A stretch of DNA of 64,000 bases from Pseudomonas ceruminis (GCF_021602025.1 NZ_BQHW01000013.1:1-64000); one strand, 5' to 3'; positions 1-7,962 are shown, counted from the stretch's first letter. Translations and numbers: made by a program. Notes: generated by a model not told the origin, from the letters alone.

Positions 1-127
1 CGATTACATCGAAATGTTCTATAACCCTAAACGCCGACACAGCAGTGCTATGCAGCTGTCTCCAATAGAGTATGAGAAACGCTATTTCCTGAGCTTGGAG
101 AGTGTCTAGGAAACCAGGGGCGATTCA
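1..127 (+). mobile_element. Right end of an IS3-family insertion sequence
   Basis: The window opens inside an insertion sequence. The last codons of a DDE transposase end at 109, and the sequence then runs into a terminus at about 110-127 that reads, inverted, as TGAATCGCCCCTGG, the TG...CA type of end found in IS3-family elements. The element stops exactly where the coding frame of the neighbouring binding-protein gene begins, so it is inserted in that gene. The left part of the element lies outside the window, so its name, completeness and target duplication cannot be judged. Confidence 0.8.
2..109 (+). CDS. IS3-family transposase, C-terminal fragment (partial)
   Basis: This is the 3' end of an IS3-type OrfB transposase, entering from the left edge; 35 residues are visible. 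The residues around FYNPKRRHS and LSPIEYE are the typical C-terminal signature of the IS3/IS150 integrase-core transposases (family knowledge). The catalytic DDE residues lie upstream of the window. The protein ends 18 bases before the inverted-repeat terminus of the element, which is the usual arrangement. The fragment cannot show whether the transposase is intact. Confidence 0.8.
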   Translation, partial: DYIEMFYNPKRRHSSAMQLSPIEYEKRYFLSLESV

Positions 128-694
128 ATATTCACGAACGGTAGCGACATCTTTGAAGTTCTCATCGATGAATTTCGTGTAAACAATGCCTGAAGCAATG
201 CCGATGGTTTTGCCTTTCAAAGCCGTCCGTAACGCCTCTACACCTTCTCGGATTTCTTTCGGATCTGTCCCTAGCGTAACAGCGTTGCTCGCCCCAGGTT
301 TGCCAGGAAGAAGTGCGGCATCCAGGGCGACAAAACTGGCGGGTGTTTGAGCATAGGGGATTGAAAAGGCCATGACCTTTTTCCGGTCTTCGGTGATGAC
401 AATCGCATCCATCAACACGTCGAATTTACCCGCGTTGAGGCTCGCGATCATGCCATCCCAGTTCTGGACGACGATGTTGCATCGCAGCTTCATCTTTTCG
501 CAGAGATGATCCATGAGCTCGGGCTCAAAGCCACTGATTTTTCCACCTGGTAATGTCAGATTCCAAGGCTCGTAAGCACCTTCGGTTGCGATATTAATGG
601 ATGTCCACTCTTTTGCCTGCAACACAGAGCTCCCTGCCAACGCCATTGCAGCTATAGCCATAGAACCTAACCAACGCGATTTTTTATATACCAT
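125..694 (-). pseudogene. Amino-acid ABC transporter periplasmic binding protein, truncated by IS
   Basis: This is an amino-acid ABC importer binding protein of the lysine/arginine/ornithine/opine type (SBP_bac_3 fold). The start chosen is the ATG at 694, which gives a good signal peptide: basic MVYKKSR, a hydrophobic stretch and cleavage after LQAKE. An upstream in-frame ATG at 877 would add 61 residues of non-secretory sequence. The family motifs GFEPELMDHLCEKM, WDGMIASLNAGKFD and ITEDRKKVMAFS are present. After about 189 residues the reading frame enters the IS terminus, which supplies the stop codon TGA. The usual length is about 250-260 residues, so the last quarter of lobe I is missing and the protein is probably non-functional. 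No permease or ATPase gene is next to it. Confidence 0.8.
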
Positions 695-1040
695 TTTGTT
701 TTTCCAATACCTTATATTGATAAGCTTGTGGTTGCGGCCCGGTTGAGCTTGGGCGTAGGCGCTACCGTTATGTGTCGAAGGCTGGGTCTTGTGGTTGCTC
801 ACTCCTCTTTTACTAAAATCCAGTATGTACGCTGAGCGTGCACGAAGTGATGTTTGAGGTGCGGTAAATATAAGCAAGAATGTTGCCAGTTCTAAATTGG
901 CCCTAACCGCCTGATTTTTCGAGGCCCGTGCGGATAGGGGGGGTTATGTTGCCTCTTTATGGGTCAATAAGTAGCGCTGTGAGCACATTAGGCTCATTTG
1001 GCCACCGTCGCATGCGCCTATAGGTGGGTCCAACCAGAGG
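695..1040. other. 346-base intergenic region upstream of the truncated binding protein
   Basis: No supported gene lies here. The stretch should hold the promoter of the binding-protein gene on the minus strand and the 3' flank of the ProX-like gene. A weak ribosome-binding segment (GGTATTGGAA) precedes the ATG at 694. I see no clear terminator hairpin, repeat or RNA gene. Confidence 0.4.
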
Positions 1041-1556
1041 TTACCCGCTGCCCGTTTTTAATGTGATGAAATTGTCTACAAAAATGGGTTTGAAACCCAA
1101 GTGTTCGAGAAACCTCGACATCCCTGCTACTGAGAGTGATAGGGTTGCTGTATTGATAAGTGGATGACACAGTAGCCGTTCCGACAACCAAATCGATGGG
1201 TCTATCACCACTTGTGTGAGGCGTGCTGAATCATTACACAGCGCCAGCAAAGAAACGGCTCCGCGTTCAACGCCGAGGGTTTCCATCAGGCGACCAGAAG
1301 AGGCGAACCTTAGGCCTTTGATGCCCAGTGTTTGTGAGAGCGCATGCAGGTCAAGCCGCTGATGGCTCTTGATAACTACCAAGGTGTGATGATTTCCTTT
1401 TTTGTCACACAAAAAAATATTTTTAAGCGATTCGCCCTGGATGGCGATGTTCAAGCGCGCTGCGTCCTCACACGTGTGAACCGCTTCGTGCTCTACGTAC
1501 TGATAGGGAATTGAAAGGGCGTCCAGTAACTGAGTGGCGTTAGTTGAATGGCGCAT
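1041..1556 (-). CDS. YbaK/ProX-type aminoacyl-tRNA deacylase domain protein
   Basis: This 171-residue protein matches the single-domain YbaK/ProXp-ala/PrdX family, which hydrolyses mischarged Ala- or Cys-tRNA(Pro) in trans in the cytoplasm. Supporting features are the N-terminal YVEHEAVHTCEDAA, the central LKNIFLCDKKG followed by a strand LVVIKSHQRLDL that carries the conserved lysine, and the C-terminal SLLALCND...VVIDPSIW. The length is normal for a stand-alone family member. It lies downstream of the lyase gene on the same strand, but a strong terminator separates them, so it is probably transcribed alone. Substrate preference cannot be read from the sequence. Confidence 0.85.
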   Translation of the reverse strand: MRHSTNATQLLDALSIPYQYVEHEAVHTCEDAARLNIAIQGESLKNIFLCDKKGNHHTLVVIKSHQRLDLHALSQTLGIKGLRFASSGRLMETLGVERGAVSLLALCNDSARLTQVVIDPSIWLSERLLCHPLINTATLSLSVAGMSRFLEHLGFKPIFVDNFITLKTGSG

Positions 1557-1613
1557 GGTGAGGGCTCGCTCGCACTACGGGTTGAACTTTTACCGATGGG
1601 TTTTTGTTGTATG

Positions 1614-1645
1614 ACAAAAAGCCTGCCACTCAGAAAGTGGCAGGC
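1614..1645 (-). terminator. Rho-independent terminator after the lyase gene
   Basis: Perfect 10-bp inverted repeat GCCTGCCACT / AGTGGCAGGC with a 5-base loop. On the minus strand it is followed by TTTTTGT. It begins 19 bases after the stop of the lyase gene at 1664, so it should end that transcript before the ProX-like gene. Confidence 0.9.
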
Positions 1646-1663
1646 CGGGCAATTTCCACGCTG

Positions 1664-3205
1664 CTAGTTCAGGTGTTTTGAAAGAAGCGCGTTGATCTTG
1701 CCGCTCCGAACGTGATCAATGACACTGACCATGTCGTTGTAGAAAACGCGATCATTATCCGCTACGGGGACTTCGGTTCTGACCAGGTCATAGACTGCTT
1801 TGGTGGTACTCGATGCCTTGGTCACGTCATGGAAGTCTAGCGCCTGGCAGCCGACCAGTAGTTCAATGGCGAGGACGGATTCCAATTTCTGGGACACTTT
1901 GTAGGCTTTGATCGCTGCATTGTAGGCCAGACTTACCGGGTCCTCCTGGTTGCCACAGGTAGAGACACTATCAACAGAGGAGGGGTAAGACAGCGTTTTC
2001 ATTTCAGCGTACAAACCGGCTGCCGTGTACTGCACGATCATGTACCCGCTATTCAGGCCAGGGTTGCGAACCAAAAATGCTGGCATCTCGCTGAAGTGCG
2101 AGTTGACCATGCGGTCAGTCCGCCTTTCGGATATTTTTGCGAGGTTGGTAAGGGCGACACACAGGGTGTCCGCCGAAATACCTACGTAGGTGCCATCAAA
2201 GTTTGCGCCCGAAATGGCAATCCCGTCGTCATCCCCCAAGGGGTAAATAACAGGGTTATCGCCAGACGATCTTATTTCGCGCTCAATGCTGTCCCGGGTG
2301 TAGTTGATGAACTGCTTGGAGGCGCCGTGCACTTGAGGGATCGCTCGAAGGCTATACACATCTTGTAGGCGGTAATCGATGTTTTCATCGACTAACTTGC
2401 TGTCCTTGAGAATGGTCTTTATGGTGGCTGCTGTGGCTGCCTGTTCTGTGTGGGCTTTGATCGAGTGATAGCGGGGGTCGAAGGCTCGGATGGTGCCTTT
2501 GAGTGCTTCAAGTGACAGAGCGGCCGCAACGTCCGCGACCTCAGCGGCTTGCATGGCATTGTAAAGCGCCAGGATGGTAATGCCGGTCACCGAGGTGGTG
2601 CCGTTCAACATCGCGAGGCCTTCTTTGCACTGCAAATCTGTTGGTTCCAGTCCAACTTGTTTTAAGGCGGTGGCGCCGTCAATGAGTTCACCACCTTTAA
2701 CGCTGGCACGGCCTTCACCGAGCAGAACCAGCGCCAGATGGCCTTCTACCGCCAGATAGCCTACCGATCCTTCGCCTGGGGCATAGGGCACGACATCATT
2801 GTTCAATAGGCCAGCGATCAATTCGAGCAGTTCAAAGCGGACCCCTGAGTAACCTTTGCCCAAACTGATCAGGATCATCAACTGGATCGCGCGTACCTGT
2901 TCACGGGCGAGGGGCTCCCCCACAGCGACCGCGTGGGACCGTACAATATTGACTTGTAACTCTTTTGCATTTTCGGGCGATATCACATGCTTGACGTTAT
3001 CGCCGAACCCCGTCGTTACGCCATACACCAAGCGATTCTCATCAAGGAAGCGCTCAATCAACCCCCGTGATTTTTTCACCCGGGTGACGTAGCTGTCCGC
3101 AAATGAGACTTTGGCTGCGTACCGGGCGACTGCCACGAATTCTTCAATTGTCGGCTCTCGGTCGCCTAGAACAACGTGAGTGATCTGCTGGGGCATGACG
3201 TTCAT
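1664..3205 (-). CDS. HAL/PAL-family lyase lacking the MIO triad (ergothionase-like candidate)
   Basis: This 513-residue protein belongs to the histidine/phenylalanine ammonia-lyase superfamily. The ATG at 3205 is chosen because GGAG lies 6 bases upstream; a longer frame to 3259 has no such site. Conserved active-site positions are present: Tyr61 in YGVTTGFG, Asn201 in AMLNGTT, Tyr284/Arg287 in QDVYSLRAIPQVHGA and the NQEDPVSLAYN segment. However, GSVG-ASG-DL of true lyases is here GSVG-YLA-VEG (residues 146-155), so the Ala-Ser-Gly that cyclises to the MIO electrophile is absent. Ergothionases are MIO-less homologues that eliminate trimethylamine from trimethylated histidines, so a betaine substrate such as ergothioneine or hercynine is my inference. 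It should not be called hutH. It is divergent from a LysR regulator. Confidence 0.8.
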   Translation of the reverse strand: MNVMPQQITHVVLGDREPTIEEFVAVARYAAKVSFADSYVTRVKKSRGLIERFLDENRLVYGVTTGFGDNVKHVISPENAKELQVNIVRSHAVAVGEPLAREQVRAIQLMILISLGKGYSGVRFELLELIAGLLNNDVVPYAPGEGSVGYLAVEGHLALVLLGEGRASVKGGELIDGATALKQVGLEPTDLQCKEGLAMLNGTTSVTGITILALYNAMQAAEVADVAAALSLEALKGTIRAFDPRYHSIKAHTEQAATAATIKTILKDSKLVDENIDYRLQDVYSLRAIPQVHGASKQFINYTRDSIEREIRSSGDNPVIYPLGDDDGIAISGANFDGTYVGISADTLCVALTNLAKISERRTDRMVNSHFSEMPAFLVRNPGLNSGYMIVQYTAAGLYAEMKTLSYPSSVDSVSTCGNQEDPVSLAYNAAIKAYKVSQKLESVLAIELLVGCQALDFHDVTKASSTTKAVYDLVRTEVPVADNDRVFYNDMVSVIDHVRSGKINALLSKHLN

Positions 3206-3327
3206 CGAAGACTCCAAAAATGAAAAGTTGACGGGCTGGTTGGCAGCGCATCGCCCCACCCTGAGCCTGAATTGAGCTTAAGGGTTGCCTTCGTTGAAGA
3301 AAATATGGCATTTCCTGTGAGTTTTTG

Positions 3328-3338
3328 TAGAATTTCTA
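3328..3338. promoter_or_regulatory. Palindrome TAGAA-T-TTCTA in front of the LysR gene
   Basis: A perfect 5-bp inverted repeat around one base, 20 bases upstream of the LysR start codon, in the 152-base divergent region between the regulator and the lyase gene. LysR proteins commonly bind such dyads and repress their own gene. Assignment as the operator is inference from position. Confidence 0.4.
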
Positions 3339-3357
3339 AACTATTTTGGAGGCCACC

Positions 3358-4311
3358 ATGAGCCGTCTACCTCCCTTGCGAGCACTGCAGGTGTTTGAAA
3401 CCGTTGGCCACTGCGGAGGGATATCTCAGGCGGCCAGGCGTTTAGGTATTTCGGTTGGCGCGGTAAGCCAGCAAATGAAATTGCTCGAAGACGCTTTGGG
3501 CATGAAGTTGACGCTAAAGGATGGGCAGCGTATTCGGCTGAACACGGTCGGCGAGCGATTCCATGCGCGTTGCTCGACAGCGTTTGAAGAGCTGAGGGTG
3601 GCGGTTTCCGAAGCTGAAAGGGCAAAAAATCCAAACAACCTGTATGTCAGTTGTTTGCCTTCATTGATGGTCAAATGGCTCGCACCGCTCGTCGACGAGT
3701 GGGGGAGTGGCGAAAGTGATCTGGATATTTATCTCGACAGTACGCTAGAGGATACCTCGGAGGAGGAAATCGCCGATTTCAGGATAGGTTATGGGGAACA
3801 CCCTCAGCACGCAGCGCACAGTGTGCTTCTCTTCAGAGACTGCGTTGTACCTACCTGTTCACCGCTTCTGCTCGAAAGGGTAGGGTGTGCGCGTGAACTG
3901 CTTGAGCACCGGCTGATAGGGATTGACTCTCGCCCGAAATTTGATTCACCGCCCTCTTGGACACAATGGTTCGAGGCATTGGAGGGTAAGACGGGAGTGC
4001 CCATCGCCATACGCCGAAACTACTCCTCCTCCAGTGCTGCTATTCAGGCGGCCATCGATCAGCAAGGCATTGTATTAGCCCAATTTTCAATGATTGCACG
4101 TGATGTGGGTGCCGGCCGATTGGTAATCCCCTGGCCGTTCGCTGTACCTCTCCCTGCGCCCTACTATTTAAGTTGGCATCCAAATACGCTTCACAAGCAC
4201 CAGTGCCGAGCGTTCCAGCGGTGGATAATCGGGCAGGGGCAAAAGCAGGATAAAATTACGGCTGCAATGCTTGTTGATTCTTGGCCTTCTGCGGTCATGG
4301 ATCACTCGTAG
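3358..4311 (+). CDS. LysR-family transcriptional regulator (GcvA-like)
   Basis: This 317-residue LysR-type regulator has its winged-helix DNA-binding domain at residues 1-60 (LRALQVFETVGHCGGISQAA, then LGISVGAVSQQMKLLED) and an effector-binding domain from about 90 onward. The N-terminal pattern resembles the GcvA/AmpR subgroup. The ATG at 3358 is preferred because GGAGG sits 5 bases upstream; the frame can be extended to a TTG at 3346 inside that site. It is divergent from the MIO-less lyase gene with a shared 152-base promoter region, so it most likely controls that gene in response to its substrate or product. The inducer is unknown. Confidence 0.9.
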   Translation: MSRLPPLRALQVFETVGHCGGISQAARRLGISVGAVSQQMKLLEDALGMKLTLKDGQRIRLNTVGERFHARCSTAFEELRVAVSEAERAKNPNNLYVSCLPSLMVKWLAPLVDEWGSGESDLDIYLDSTLEDTSEEEIADFRIGYGEHPQHAAHSVLLFRDCVVPTCSPLLLERVGCARELLEHRLIGIDSRPKFDSPPSWTQWFEALEGKTGVPIAIRRNYSSSSAAIQAAIDQQGIVLAQFSMIARDVGAGRLVIPWPFAVPLPAPYYLSWHPNTLHKHQCRAFQRWIIGQGQKQDKITAAMLVDSWPSAVMDHS

Positions 4312-4410
4312 ATCCCTTGCCTCAGTCGCTCCCGCAGCACGCGTGATGGCAGGTTCGTGAGGGTGATCAAGTAGTCTCGCGCTGCTTTTAGAATCAGTTT
4401 TAATCTATTT

Positions 4411-4451
4411 ATAACAAAACGATCTGCAAGTTTTCCGCGCCTCGCGCCACA
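4411..4451 (+). repeat. 41-bp imperfect direct repeat, copy 1 (upstream of desaturase operon)
   Basis: This copy matches 7862-7902 at 31 of 41 positions without gaps. A perfectly conserved core GATCTGCAAG is followed after one base by TTTCC, then GCCACA at the end, with ATAAC at the left edge. It ends 37 bases before the desaturase start codon. The other copy lies just upstream of the TonB receptor gene. Same orientation and similar distance to the start codon suggest a shared promoter or operator, possibly for the sigma factor encoded between them. Confidence 0.6.
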
Positions 4452-4488
4452 GGCATCAGGAAACCGGAAAACCTGCAGGCCACCGCCA

Positions 4489-5430
4489 ATGCCTTTTTAC
4501 CTCGACGATGCCCAGCGCGAAGACTTGCTGCGCTTGCAACGCAGCTTCACCGGACGCACCGAATGGCCAACCTGGCTGCTGCTGGCGCTGGTCTACGGCG
4601 GCTGGTTTGCCATGTTGCCATTGAGCCACCTGCTGGGCGTCTGGCTCACCACGGCTGTGCTGATCCCGCTGCTGGTGTTGTGGCTGTCGTTGCAGCATGA
4701 ACTGCTGCACGGCCACCCCACGCGCCTGAACTGGCTGAACAAAGCCCTGGGCTACATGCCCTTTGCCGTCTGGTACCCCTACACCCTGTATCGCGACAGC
4801 CACCTGCGCCACCACCGCGATGAGGACTTGACCGTGCCCGGCCTCGACCCGGAGAGCCGTTACCTGAGCGCCCACCACTGGCAACGCAGCGGTGCTGTGG
4901 TGCGGGGGCTTTCGTGGGTTGGCAAGACGGTGCCGGGGCGGCTGTTGATCGGCGCGCCACTGGCCTTGTTCGGCCTGGCGCGCGAGGAGTTGGCGCGGCT
5001 GGCCCGCGGCGATCGCCAGGCTTGGGCCATGTGGGCGACCCATGGCGTGTGCTGCGTGCTGATGCTCGCCCTGGTTGCCCGCTTCAGTGCGCTCTCGGTG
5101 GCGCATTACCTGTTCCTGGTCAGCGTGCCGGCGCTGGGGGTGGCGATGCTTCGTTCGTTCTACGAGCACCGGCCCAGCCTGCGCCCGGAGCAGCGCACGG
5201 TCATCAACGAGGCGGGCCGGCCCTGGTCGTGGCTGTTCCTGCACAACAACCTGCACCTGGTGCATCACGATATCCCGGGGCTGCCCTGGTACTTTATCCC
5301 CCACGTTTACCGCCAGCACCGCGAGCAATGGCTGGCGCGCAGCGGCGGTTTTCTGGTGCGTGGGTACGGTGAGCTGGTGCGCCGGCACAGCCTGGCACCC
5401 ATCGACAGCCCCCGACACCCTTTTGCCTGA
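4489..5430 (+). CDS. Membrane fatty-acid desaturase family protein
   Basis: Integral-membrane di-iron desaturase/hydroxylase family protein of 313 residues. All three histidine boxes are visible: HELLHGH at 70-76, HLRHH at 105-109 and the C-terminal HNNLHLVHHD at about 255-264. Hydrophobic segments lie at about 28-68 and in the middle of the protein, as expected for a four-helix desaturase fold with the histidines facing the cytoplasm. No strong ribosome-binding site is visible before the ATG. The next gene, 15 bases downstream, encodes a PhnD-like binding protein, so the two form an operon. Family members act on acyl chains, but some hydroxylate or desaturate other lipids; the substrate is not evident. 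Confidence 0.85.
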   Translation: MPFYLDDAQREDLLRLQRSFTGRTEWPTWLLLALVYGGWFAMLPLSHLLGVWLTTAVLIPLLVLWLSLQHELLHGHPTRLNWLNKALGYMPFAVWYPYTLYRDSHLRHHRDEDLTVPGLDPESRYLSAHHWQRSGAVVRGLSWVGKTVPGRLLIGAPLALFGLAREELARLARGDRQAWAMWATHGVCCVLMLALVARFSALSVAHYLFLVSVPALGVAMLRSFYEHRPSLRPEQRTVINEAGRPWSWLFLHNNLHLVHHDIPGLPWYFIPHVYRQHREQWLARSGGFLVRGYGELVRRHSLAPIDSPRHPFA

Positions 5431-5445
5431 TCTGGAACCCTGCCC

Positions 5446-6237
5446 ATGACTGAAGGATTCGCCGAGCTGTCCATGTACGTCGCCCCGCCGCGGGTGTGTG
5501 AGGCCAGCGAGGCCTGGCTGACGCGCATCGTGCAGTTGCTCGATGCCCGTCGCGAACCTGTCGCCGACCTGGAGCCGTTGCAGGTGTGGCGTTCGCCCCG
5601 CCTGTTGCTGGCGCAAACCTGCGGTTACCCGTTGATGACCCTGTTGCGCGGCCAGGTGCGGCTGATCGGCAAGCCGCGCTACGAACTGCCCCACGCCCAG
5701 GCAGGCAACCATTGCAGCCTGGTGTTGGCCCGCGCCGATGACCCGCGCCAGACGCTGGCGGCCTTCTTTGGCAGCCACGGCCTGGTCAACAGCCCGGACT
5801 CCAACTCTGGCATGAACCTGTTCCGCCACCTGTTGGCACCCTTGCAACGCGAGGGCCGGTTCTTCGCCGGCGTCACCTTCACCGGCGGCCACCGCAACAG
5901 CCTGCGCGCCTTGCGCGAGGGAAGAGGCGACCTGGCGGCGATCGACAGTGTGACCTACGACTACCTGGCCCGCGACCATAGCTCGGAGGTTGACGGCCTG
6001 CGCATAGTCGCTCGCACCGCCAGCGGCCCGAACCTGCCTTTCATTGGCCCCTTGGGGTTGAGCGATGAACAGGCCGAGGGCGTGCGCTTGGCGATGAATC
6101 GCGCCCTGCGCGAACTGCCGGAGGTGGCCAACGTCTTGGCCATCAGCGAAGTGCTGCCGGCCAGCGAAGCCGAATACCAGATCCTGCTGGAGTACGAGCG
6201 CGAAGCAGCGCAACGGGGTCTGCCCGTTCTTGAATAG
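5446..6237 (+). CDS. PhnD-like phosphate/phosphonate-type substrate-binding protein
   Basis: 263-residue protein of the PhnD/SsuA-like type II periplasmic-binding fold, recognised from FFGSHGLVNSPDSNSGMNLFRHLL, FTGGHRNSLRALREGRGDLAAIDSVTYDYL and the closing ALRELPEVANVLAISEVLPAS. Unlike a normal importer component it has no signal peptide: the N terminus is MTEGFAELSMYVAPP. The protein would therefore be cytoplasmic, or the domain may have another role. No permease or ATPase gene is nearby. It is cotranscribed with the desaturase and lies upstream of the FecI/FecR/receptor genes. The ligand is unknown. Confidence 0.75.
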   Translation: MTEGFAELSMYVAPPRVCEASEAWLTRIVQLLDARREPVADLEPLQVWRSPRLLLAQTCGYPLMTLLRGQVRLIGKPRYELPHAQAGNHCSLVLARADDPRQTLAAFFGSHGLVNSPDSNSGMNLFRHLLAPLQREGRFFAGVTFTGGHRNSLRALREGRGDLAAIDSVTYDYLARDHSSEVDGLRIVARTASGPNLPFIGPLGLSDEQAEGVRLAMNRALRELPEVANVLAISEVLPASEAEYQILLEYEREAAQRGLPVLE

Positions 6238-6283
6238 CTAAATAGAATATAAAAAGCACTTTTAAATATTTTTAAAGAATAAG

Positions 6284-6300
6284 CGATCCGTCTAGGATCG
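6284..6300. promoter_or_regulatory. Inverted repeat CGATCC-GTCTA-GGATCG before the sigma-factor gene
   Basis: A perfect 6-bp dyad with a 5-base spacer in the AT-rich gap between the PhnD-like gene and the sigma-factor gene, preceded by a run of A and T (about 6241-6280) that looks like a promoter region. It could be an operator or a short transcript end. I could not match it to a Fur box with confidence. Confidence 0.35.
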
Positions 6301-6350
6301 GCTCACCGGACCACCGGACATACCCCATCTGCATTTTTTATGGAGCGCCC

Positions 6351-6854
6351 ATGTCCGGTCGCGAAAACCCGCACGGCGAGTACGTCGGCAGCCTGTTCCG
6401 CAGCCATTATCCGTGGCTGTGCGCACGCTTGCGCCGGCACTTGGGCCCTGGCGCCGAGGACGTTGCCGCCGATACCTTCGTGCAACTGCTCAGCGCCCCC
6501 GACGTGGTGCCGATCCAGCAGCCGCGCGCGCTGCTGACCACCATTGCCCAGCGCCTGATGTACCAGCTCTGGCGGCGGCGGGACCTGGAGCGGGCTTACC
6601 TTGACACCTTGCTGGACGACGAAGAATGCCTGGCGCCGTCACCGGAGTCGCTGGCCCAGATGATCGAAGCGCTGCAAGCGATCGATGCCTTGCTCGATGG
6701 GCTACCCGCCAAGGTCAAGGCGACGTTCCTGCTGTCGCAACTCAACGGCCTGACTTATCCACAGATCGCCCAGGAGCTGGGTATTTCCCAGCGCTCGGTG
6801 AGCGACTACATGGCCAAGGCCTTCAACCGTTGCCTCAAGCTCTCACTGGACTGA
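6351..6854 (+). CDS. FecI-type ECF RNA polymerase sigma factor
   Basis: This 167-residue extracytoplasmic-function sigma factor has region 2 at about residues 10-80 (HYPWLCARLRRHLGPGAEDVAADTFVQLL) and region 4 at about 105-160, ending in the helix-turn-helix GLTYPQIAQELGISQRSVSDY. Length and order fit the FecI group. It is followed one base later by a FecR-type regulator and then a TonB receptor with a signalling domain. That is the standard cell-surface signalling trio, in which substrate binding at the receptor frees the sigma factor to transcribe the receptor gene. The 41-bp repeats at 4411 and 7862 are candidate target promoters. Confidence 0.93.
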   Translation: MSGRENPHGEYVGSLFRSHYPWLCARLRRHLGPGAEDVAADTFVQLLSAPDVVPIQQPRALLTTIAQRLMYQLWRRRDLERAYLDTLLDDEECLAPSPESLAQMIEALQAIDALLDGLPAKVKATFLLSQLNGLTYPQIAQELGISQRSVSDYMAKAFNRCLKLSLD

Positions 6855-6855
6855 C

Positions 6856-7812
6856 ATGCACAACGTCGACGAACAGCAACGCTTGATCGAGCAGGCCACC
6901 CAATGGCTGGTCCTGCTGCGCTCAGGGCAGGCCAGTGCCGAGGACTACCTGGCGTTCCAGGCTTGGCGTGGTGAGGACCCGCGGCGTGAGCAACTGTGCC
7001 AGCGGCTGGAGATCACCTTGGGCGTATTCCAGGTGCCGCTGGCCTTGGGCATCGACGGCCAGCGGGTCCAGCGCGTGCTGCAGGCGCCTTCCGGGCGTCG
7101 GCGGTTCCTCCAGCGGGCGCTGGTCGGCGCGGGGGTAGCAGTGGGTGTGGGCCTTAGCCTCAAGCACTCGCCCTTGCCTGGCCTGGGGCTGGGCGCCGAC
7201 CTGAGCACCCGCACTGGCGAGCGCCAGAACATTCACCTACCCGATGGCAGCCAACTGCTGCTCAATGCCCAGAGCCAGGCCGATGTACGGTTCGATGCCC
7301 AGCAGCGGCTGCTCAGGTGGCGAGGGGGAGAGGGCCGGCTGGAAGTGGTCGACGACGCTCGCCCCTTCGTGGTGCACACCGAAGTCGGCAGCATCAGTGC
7401 GCAGTCCGCCCGGCTGCTGTTGCGCGAGCGTGATGGGCTGTGCCGGGTCTGTGCGCTGGCCGGGGTGCTGGAGGTCAGCAACCTGGGCGGTGACCGGCTG
7501 CAGTTGCGCAAGGGGCAGGGGGTAAGTTTCGACCGTTTGAGCTTTGCCGCGGTGCTGCCATTGCGCGGTGGCGAAGGGGCCTGGGTCGATGGGCTGCTGG
7601 AGGTACGCGATACCCCGCTGGCAGAGGTGATCGACGCGCTGCGGCCCTATCGCCAGGGGGTACTGCGGCTGGAGCCGGCGGTGGCCGGGTTGCGTGTCAG
7701 CGGCTTGTACCGGCTGGACCAGAGTGACCTGGTACTCGAAGCGCTGACGCGTACCCTGCCGATCAAGGTCAGCCGGTACAGCCAGTATTGGGTGACTATC
7801 TCGGCAGCCTGA
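6856..7812 (+). CDS. FecR-family anti-sigma regulator
   Basis: A FecR-type inner-membrane regulator of 318 residues. The N-terminal cytoplasmic domain (about 1-80; EQATQWLVLLRSGQASAEDYLAFQAWRG) binds the sigma factor. One membrane segment lies at about 88-105 (ALVGAGVAVGVGLSL). The periplasmic FecR domain follows (TRTGERQNIHLPDGSQLLLNAQS), and the C-terminal STN-like part (LPLRGGEGAWVDGLLEVRDTPLAEVIDAL) contacts the receptor. The gene starts right after the sigma-factor stop, so the two are translationally linked. It transmits receptor occupancy to the sigma factor and may act as both anti-sigma and activator. Confidence 0.92.
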   Translation: MHNVDEQQRLIEQATQWLVLLRSGQASAEDYLAFQAWRGEDPRREQLCQRLEITLGVFQVPLALGIDGQRVQRVLQAPSGRRRFLQRALVGAGVAVGVGLSLKHSPLPGLGLGADLSTRTGERQNIHLPDGSQLLLNAQSQADVRFDAQQRLLRWRGGEGRLEVVDDARPFVVHTEVGSISAQSARLLLRERDGLCRVCALAGVLEVSNLGGDRLQLRKGQGVSFDRLSFAAVLPLRGGEGAWVDGLLEVRDTPLAEVIDALRPYRQGVLRLEPAVAGLRVSGLYRLDQSDLVLEALTRTLPIKVSRYSQYWVTISAA

Positions 7813-7861
7813 CACCAATAACACGTGGCACAGGCGCTGGAAATCGCCCGGTTCTAACGAC

Positions 7862-7902
7862 ATAACCAATTGATCTGCAAGATTTCCCACCCCCATGCCA
7901 CA
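7862..7902 (+). repeat. 41-bp imperfect direct repeat, copy 2 (upstream of TonB receptor)
   Basis: Second copy of the element at 4411-4451, with 31 of 41 bases identical including the intact core GATCTGCAAG and the terminal GCCACA. It lies in the 120-base gap between the FecR gene and the receptor gene, about 60 bases before the preferred start at 7963. This is where a FecI-type sigma factor would be expected to act, which makes the element a candidate promoter/operator for the regulon. Confidence 0.6.
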
Positions 7903-7962
7903 CCTCAGTTGTAAACGCTGCCGAGGGGGGCAGTGTCATTGGGTTCCTTGGGGGGAATCGTT

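Noticed and set aside
1664-3205. Calling the ammonia-lyase homologue HutH (histidine ammonia-lyase)
   Set aside because: The MIO-forming Ala-Ser-Gly is absent and no other hut gene is nearby.
4456-6213. 585-residue open frame on the minus strand
   Set aside because: Shadow of the desaturase and PhnD-like genes; the composition is Gln/Ala/Arg-rich nonsense without domains.
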